From Casuarius casuarius (Eukaryota; Chordata; Aves; Casuariiformes; Casuariidae), in contig PTFA01000311.1 in NCBI GenBank assembly GCA_003342895.1, positions 185,833-249,832 of the forward strand: a stretch of DNA of 64,000 bases. Direction: 5' to 3'. The notes beneath the pieces are model-generated. The model saw only the letters and a list, made by a program, of their open reading frames with translations, was not told the origin of the DNA and searched no databases. This document shows, in pieces, positions 59,340 to 64,000 of this stretch (position 1 is the stretch's first letter; every line of letters begins with the position of its first letter). The position numbers were made by a program, and so were the translations under genes.

Positions 59340-59620
59340 TGAGGTGCAGCCTGGACATGGAGACGGAGCGAGACGGGATGCTGTGAGCAAACCATGGCAC
59401 ACAGTGCTGTGCATTTTGCCGCGCTCAGCCAAAGCGTGTGATACGCTCGGGTAACTTTGGGTGGCATTTCCCTGGTTTGCTCATCCGCACAGATACGCAG
59501 TGCTGCCTGGCTCTGTGCCGTGGCCCAAGATGCTCTCGGGAGGTTGGCGCAAGCTCGGCACGGGATTCCCTGGCACTGGGTTGTGACTCAGGGCTTGGCA
59601 GAGGGCAGCTCTGCCTCCCC
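59340..59620. promoter_or_regulatory. GC-rich, CpG-enriched patch (candidate regulatory DNA)
   Basis: Roughly 15 CpG fall in about 230 bp from 59,360, including GCCGCGC, GATACGCTCGG and GGCGCAAGCTCGGCACG, in a window where CpG is generally scarce. A GTGACTCAG word near 59,583 fits an AP-1/MAF-type site. No ORF with a known domain. A small regulatory element is possible; a remnant of GC-rich unique DNA is the alternative. Confidence 0.3.
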
Positions 59621-61984
59621 CTCCTTTTCAATCTCCTGGTTCCTTTCAGATCACCACCCAGATCTCTGCAGTCATGTTTTCCATTTAAAAGCATTCAGGG
59701 CGGCTGAAATGAAGGGCCACCCAGTGCTTCTGCGGGAACAGCTGCAGGAGCGGGGCTCTCCTTGGCCAGAGCAGAGCATGTTCTCACTTATCTGCATTAC
59801 ATATGGGTGGCCGCAGATCCCTCAGGAAAGCTCATTTTCTCACTGTCTGGAGGTGGCAGCTATTGTCTGCCTTCCCAGCTTTGCTGTTTGAAATAGTTTT
59901 CTTCTGCTTCCTGTTTCTGCTGGGTTGCGTGCATTTAGTTAATGGTCTTGAAACAACACAGAGGATAAAACCTTTCAAATCTACAGTTCTGTTATAGAGG
60001 GACCAGCTTAATGAGAAACAGTATTATTATTAAAGAAAATCCCTTGTTCCTTTCTCCATCCCCTGGCCCTTTTCCTCTCTTCTTTTTCCGAGCTGAGGAC
60101 TATAGGTGACTTTTGCATGTAATATATTTTTATGATCAGCTCTCTGAAGGCTATGTCCCCTGATCTTCAGTACAAAAATGCTATTTCTTATTAATTTTTT
60201 ATGAACTGAGCTTATTAACCTGACTTTCATTTTGTGTAAACTGTAATTAAAATGCATGAAGAATTTGACTTGCAGTGTGCCCTTCTGGGTTTATTGTTGG
60301 GTCTGTCTTAGTGGCATGCATAAAGAGCACACTGAGAGATTGATTTTAAAGGGAGACTCAGGTCATTTCACAAGGGGCAGTTGGAGCCTTTGAATGAAGG
60401 ACCTAGAAATGCCTTTTTCCTTTTGGCAAGATTGGTGCTGCTGTGGAAGGGACCGGGATAGAGTGCTGGCTGGAAATGCAAAGAATGAGCTCAGATCTTA
60501 GCCTGCTTTAGCAAAGTCAACACATTCCTAGTCTCTGAATAACTACTTTATTAGGCAATTTTTAAAATTTCCTTTTTCCCCTTTTTTGAGAGCATTAGTG
60601 AAGATGGTACAGGTGAGTGATATTGCATGTGACATTTCTTGAAATTTTACTAGAGAAAGGTGAAAACTGTTGTGGTTCTGTATAACCTGTGAAGACAAAT
60701 TTGGTTGAAGCTCAGGCAAACTGTTGGATTTGGGATACTTGACGTAGTCTGGGAAGATGTTAGTTCACTGAGTGTATTCAGTGCTGTTTTATTTCTGCAG
60801 TCTTAGTTAACCTCTACCCTTTGAACACTCCTTTCTATCACTCTTAAGTAAATAGAGTTTTTGTAATAGTTGTGCACGTGTGGATACTTCTATAATAAAA
60901 ATATTTTTCTGCCCTTATACATGTCTAAAGGCACAATTCATGTCAAGAGTGTCGTGCAAAAATAGCTTTCAGAAGGACTCGCCCATTCTCTGGGTGGCAC
61001 AGCACATCTCATATGGATTTGGCGCATCTCTGATTGAAATGGATGCTGCCTCTGCTAGTCTTTCCTACCTCTATCTAAAATGTTTAAACCAGACCACTTT
61101 CTCATTTTAATGGATATTTTCCCCTCTCCCCCAACTTACACCAGGATGGTCAACTTGCAAATGGTATTTTGCCAGCAGTATTTGTGGGAAGGTTTGCTTG
61201 TGTATTTTATTTCAAGCTACATTTCTGTTATAATATGATTACCTTTTTTTTTTTTTTTTGGGTGCTAACTTTCTATCCTTCTTTTCTGGAGAAAAAAATT
61301 GGAAGCGTGGTATGTGTGTATGGTATGGTTGAGCCTTTCTCCAAAGCAAACAAGAGTTAAGAGAAAATTGTTTTAAACCACATGATTCCTAAGTAAATTT
61401 GATCTGATACTGACACTTTCTGAAGATGGCAATTTCCAGTATTTTAATTTATCCATTCTGAAGGGGTTTTTGTTTGTTTGTTTGTTTTTTTGGCTTTTTG
61501 CTGCTCATCTGAGTATCTCTAGTTCTGCATTTTTACTCTATGGTGCCTGCAGTCTACTGTTTACAACCTAGAACTCATATACTGAACAGGAAAGCTCAGC
61601 ATAGTTGCCCTCTTACTTTTAATCTCTCCTTGCTCAAGTTTTAAAAGCAAGGCTGCTGTGTTGCATGCCTTTCAGCTGATTGAAAGAGCATTTAGAAATG
61701 TCACTGGGCAAAACAGACCTACTCTGTGGGCTCCGACGTGACCTATCCATTAATGGAAGAGTGTGGATTTACTTACTTTTTGCTGGTAGGAGCTAGAGGA
61801 GAGCTGTTGATTATTTTACTGCTGGATTTCCATCCCTTTTTTTCCTCTGAGATGTTTTGGCTCTTACTCTTCTCTCTCTCGTTCTGCACATGTCACGCTC
61901 TCAACTTGCTTCTCTTTATAAGGCATCCTCCCCCACAAACAACTAAATCTGATACCCTTGTTGAGGGGGAGCAAGGGGGCTGAA
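59621..61984. other. Unassigned stretch
   Basis: No supported gene. It holds the microexon-like site at 60,591-60,612, a T18 run at 61,242-61,259 and a TTTG/TTGT string at about 61,468-61,487. The frame at 59,457-59,891 has no family motif. Confidence 0.45.
60591..60612 (+). other. Microexon-like site, 22 nt, unproven
   Basis: CCTTTTTCCCCTTTTTTGAG (to 60,590) is a dense pyrimidine tract ending in AG. The 22-nt AGCATTAGTGAAG-ATGGTACAG segment is followed by a consensus donor, CAG|GTGAGTGA. Two of three frames are open (SISEDGT or ALVKMVQ). It fits a microexon, but a GAG acceptor is sub-optimal and such sites occur by chance. Confidence 0.15.
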
Positions 61985-62220
61985 AATGAGACGGGCTATT
62001 TGCATCTACCTGCCCACGCAGCGGGCTGCAGGCAGCCGTGGGGAACGGCTCTTCCTCCCTTGGCCGCGGTCGTGGTGGGACCACCACGCTCCAGCGCTCG
62101 GCCACCACCAGGGCCACCGTGCTCCAGCCCATGGCACAGCTACGTGCCCTGCCGTTTTGGGGCAGCGGGAGGTGGGTGGCTGGTCGCCGGCTCTTCCTCC
62201 CCGCTGTGTTGCGCTAATTG
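61985..62220. promoter_or_regulatory. Small CpG island
   Basis: About 235 bp with close to 20 CpG and GC content near two-thirds by eye, against an AT-rich background. It includes GGCCGCGGTCG, CCAGCGCTCGG, GGTCGCCGG and a perfect 8-bp inverted repeat, CGTGGTGG-GA-CCACCACG, at 62,071-62,088. CACGCTCCAGC and CCGTGCTCCAGC form an imperfect internal repeat. CpG islands in vertebrates usually mark promoters or regulated elements. No exon or start codon with family support is attached, so an orphan island or enhancer is the best reading. Confidence 0.5.
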
Positions 62221-62310
62221 AAATATCGCTGAATTGATTTCTTCTTGCCTTCTGCAGGTCTTTGATCTGTGCTGGGGTTTATCGTATCATGAGGCAATGC
62301 AGAGTTTAAT

Positions 62311-62323
62311 GGGGGGGGGGGGG
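62311..62323. repeat. G13 homopolymer
   Basis: Thirteen G, then AAGGGGGAG. Potential G-quadruplex component and sequencing-error hot spot. Confidence 0.9.
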
Positions 62324-62959
62324 AAGGGGGAGAAGGTTTGCTTTTTTCTGCAGCAGATTAAATGTGGCCTTTCATGACGGCCAGTTTTTCAGATGTGACA
62401 AAACGGAGTTTCTGGTGACAATCCCTGGAGCAGCCTATCAGTTTAGGGGAATCATGTCTTTGCACTCAAACGGCTTCTATATGTGCACTAATTAATTAAA
62501 TAGTATAATCTGTCCGAAGAAACCTCCTCTTTTTCCTCAGATAGTGGTTTGCTCAGATGATTTCTCATTTGAAAACACAGTAAGACTGTTTCTTTTGATG
62601 CTATTATCTTTCTTTCCCTGTGTGGGTTTACGCCAGCCTCATTATAAATGCAGTGTAGCCAGACAGTTTCTTAGCTGTGGACACATACCAGGATCTTGGA
62701 GCCAAGCCCTTCCAGATGACCTCGGGTGAATTGGGCTGCATTCCTAACGAGGGCACCCTGTTATTCCCATAAACCAAAAGCCACCTTTTAAGCACACCCA
62801 CATTCAACTTGTTTTGGGGCAGATGTCTTCCAGTATTGCTTTTTGCTTTCCCGAGAATGCAGCACAAGGTTAGCAAATACTTCAACTGTAACATATTCAG
62901 TGGCTGAGTGCATGGGGTTTATTTAAGGGAGGAGAGTGCTATTTATGGAAAGCATGTGG

Positions 62960-62980
62960 TTTATTTATTTATTTATTTTC
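62960..62980. repeat. (TTTA)n simple repeat
   Basis: About five TTTA units running into TTTTC and a C6 run. Confidence 0.95.
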
Positions 62981-64000
62981 CCCCCAAAGCAGGAATGTTT
63001 CTTTGGGGTTTGGCAGGTTCTTCTATACAGTATGTGCAAGGATGAGAGAAAGGTTTTTGCAGACTTTCCATACGTTCATGTCTGTTTTCTCACCCCAAGT
63101 GTTAAAACTTACTGATTATTGTATCTTTTATGTTTGTATTTTACCCGTTAGTTTTTGTGCAATATTTTTAAACCTTTTCTTTTATAATCTAGCAATGCAT
63201 TTTTCTTTCTTTTATAGCAGTGGTATGTTGATAATCTGAATTAAGTGCAAATTATTGATGGGTGCCGATTAGGAGCAATATGAGAAAAAAGACATCCTGG
63301 GTCTTGCAAATGCTTCATTATACTAAACTGCCAATTTTAAAGTTCATTTCATTGTGTTTAAAGTGAAATGTTTAAAGTAAGTGTGGATAGCTAAAAAGGT
63401 TGCTACATTGCTTAAAAAAAGATTATGCAATTATATGAGATACTCGATTGTCATTGTGTCAATTATGGCTCGTCAGGCAACATTAATCTTTGATGTCTGA
63501 CATTTATCGAAGACAATTATACTTCTCAGAGATTTGTAGTACTCTGTTTGTTAGTTGCAGGATAAAACAAGATATTCTGCTCTGGCAAAGACTCTCTGCA
63601 GTCTAGTATCAGCAGTTTTTGGCAAGACTGGTAAAATTTCCTGTGAATCAAGACAATGTTGTATCCTGGGGGAGCCTGCAATTGCCCATTTTAAATAGAC
63701 TTGCAGAATGGGAACTTGCAGTGCAGCATGCAGAATATCAAACTTTTGCACAAAATATTGCGTGCTCAGAATTTCGAAATTCTTACTTGTTCTTGCCTCC
63801 AAGGGAGGTCTCAAATCCTTTTGAGAGTAGTTGTGCCTTCCTGCCCATTTGAGGATTTCTGTGGAAGGTGGGTTGTCAGCCCTTTCATGTACTTAAGAAA
63901 TAGTTGGCTGTCAGATGTTATACCCGTGTCGCAAGTTGGAAACACAGATATTTTTGTTCAAACCATTAAGCAATTTCTTCTAATTAAAATCACTTTCTTA

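Larger units (their letters stand above)
62221..64000. other. AT-rich stretch with enhancer-like blocks
   Basis: No gene seen. It contains G13 at 62,311-62,323 and a TTTA repeat at 62,960-62,980. Two blocks look like conserved regulatory DNA. 62,370-62,520 ends in CACTAATTAATTAAATAG (homeodomain-type). 63,420-63,540 has ATTGTCATTGTG (SOX-type), CAATTATGG (homeodomain-type) and ATCTTTGATG (TCF/LEF-type). Functional status is inference only. Confidence 0.4.

Noticed and set aside
1..64000. CRISPR arrays, insertion sequences, operons, rRNA genes, known microRNA or snoRNA hairpins, endogenous retrovirus
   Set aside because: I looked for direct-repeat arrays, bacterial-style gene packing, rRNA blocks, remembered miRNA seeds and retroviral motifs and saw none. 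Sequence style is vertebrate non-coding throughout.

Overview
The window looks like about 64 kb of non-coding nuclear DNA from a sauropsid, most likely a bird. The main evidence is an unmistakable antisense CR1 retrotransposon fragment near 43.2-43.7 kb. Around it are only very old, eroded relics of L2-clade LINEs and MIR/CORE-type SINEs, with no young high-copy repeats. Base composition is AT-leaning, with many short homopolymers and A/C-rich strings, plus a 20-N gap at 1,005-1,024 and a single N at 4,448 typical of a draft assembly. No bacterial, viral or organellar architecture is visible. The species cannot be fixed from the sequence, and a crocodilian or turtle is not fully excluded.

I found no protein-coding gene that I can name and no exon I can assign to a known family. 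Almost every open frame is short, lacks family motifs and is consistent with chance. The window is therefore either a gene desert or lies inside a very long intron. The best exon-like object is a 109-nt segment at 6,409-6,517 with a strong acceptor and a near-consensus donor on the + strand. It reads as a possible non-coding (5'UTR or lncRNA) exon. Weaker exon-like or promoter-like objects lie at 3,236-3,396, 30,515-30,849, 38,065-38,211 (-), 48,796-48,854 (-), 49,419-49,611 and 60,591-60,612.

Layout: 0-6 kb holds an assembly gap, a roughly 140-157-bp tandem repeat (1.50-1.89 kb) and simple repeats. 6.4-6.5 kb holds the candidate exon. 11.5-12 kb and 17 kb hold old interspersed repeat tails. 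16.27-16.44 kb holds a cluster of octamer (ATTTGCAT) sites. 19.2-23.4 kb is a nest of ancient SINE/LINE material, with an L2 reverse-transcriptase relic on + facing a second L2 relic on -. 27-35 kb carries three MIR-like relics and a CR1 tail. 30.5-30.85 kb has a TATA-like box upstream of a small Gly/Ala/Ser-rich ORF. 43.2-43.7 kb is the CR1. 51.5 kb is another MIR-like SINE and 55.5 kb a decayed tRNA-like sequence. 59.3-59.6 and 62.0-62.2 kb are GC-rich patches, the latter a small CpG island followed by AT-rich segments that look like developmental enhancers.

There is no operon-like cooperation to describe. If the window has a function it is most likely regulatory. I did not find a convincing new biological system. 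The most checkable leads are the octamer cluster, the CpG island with its flanking homeodomain/SOX/TCF-like segments, the 6.4-kb exon, the TATA-ORF unit, and the opposed L2 relics, one of which keeps a readable reverse-transcriptase core.
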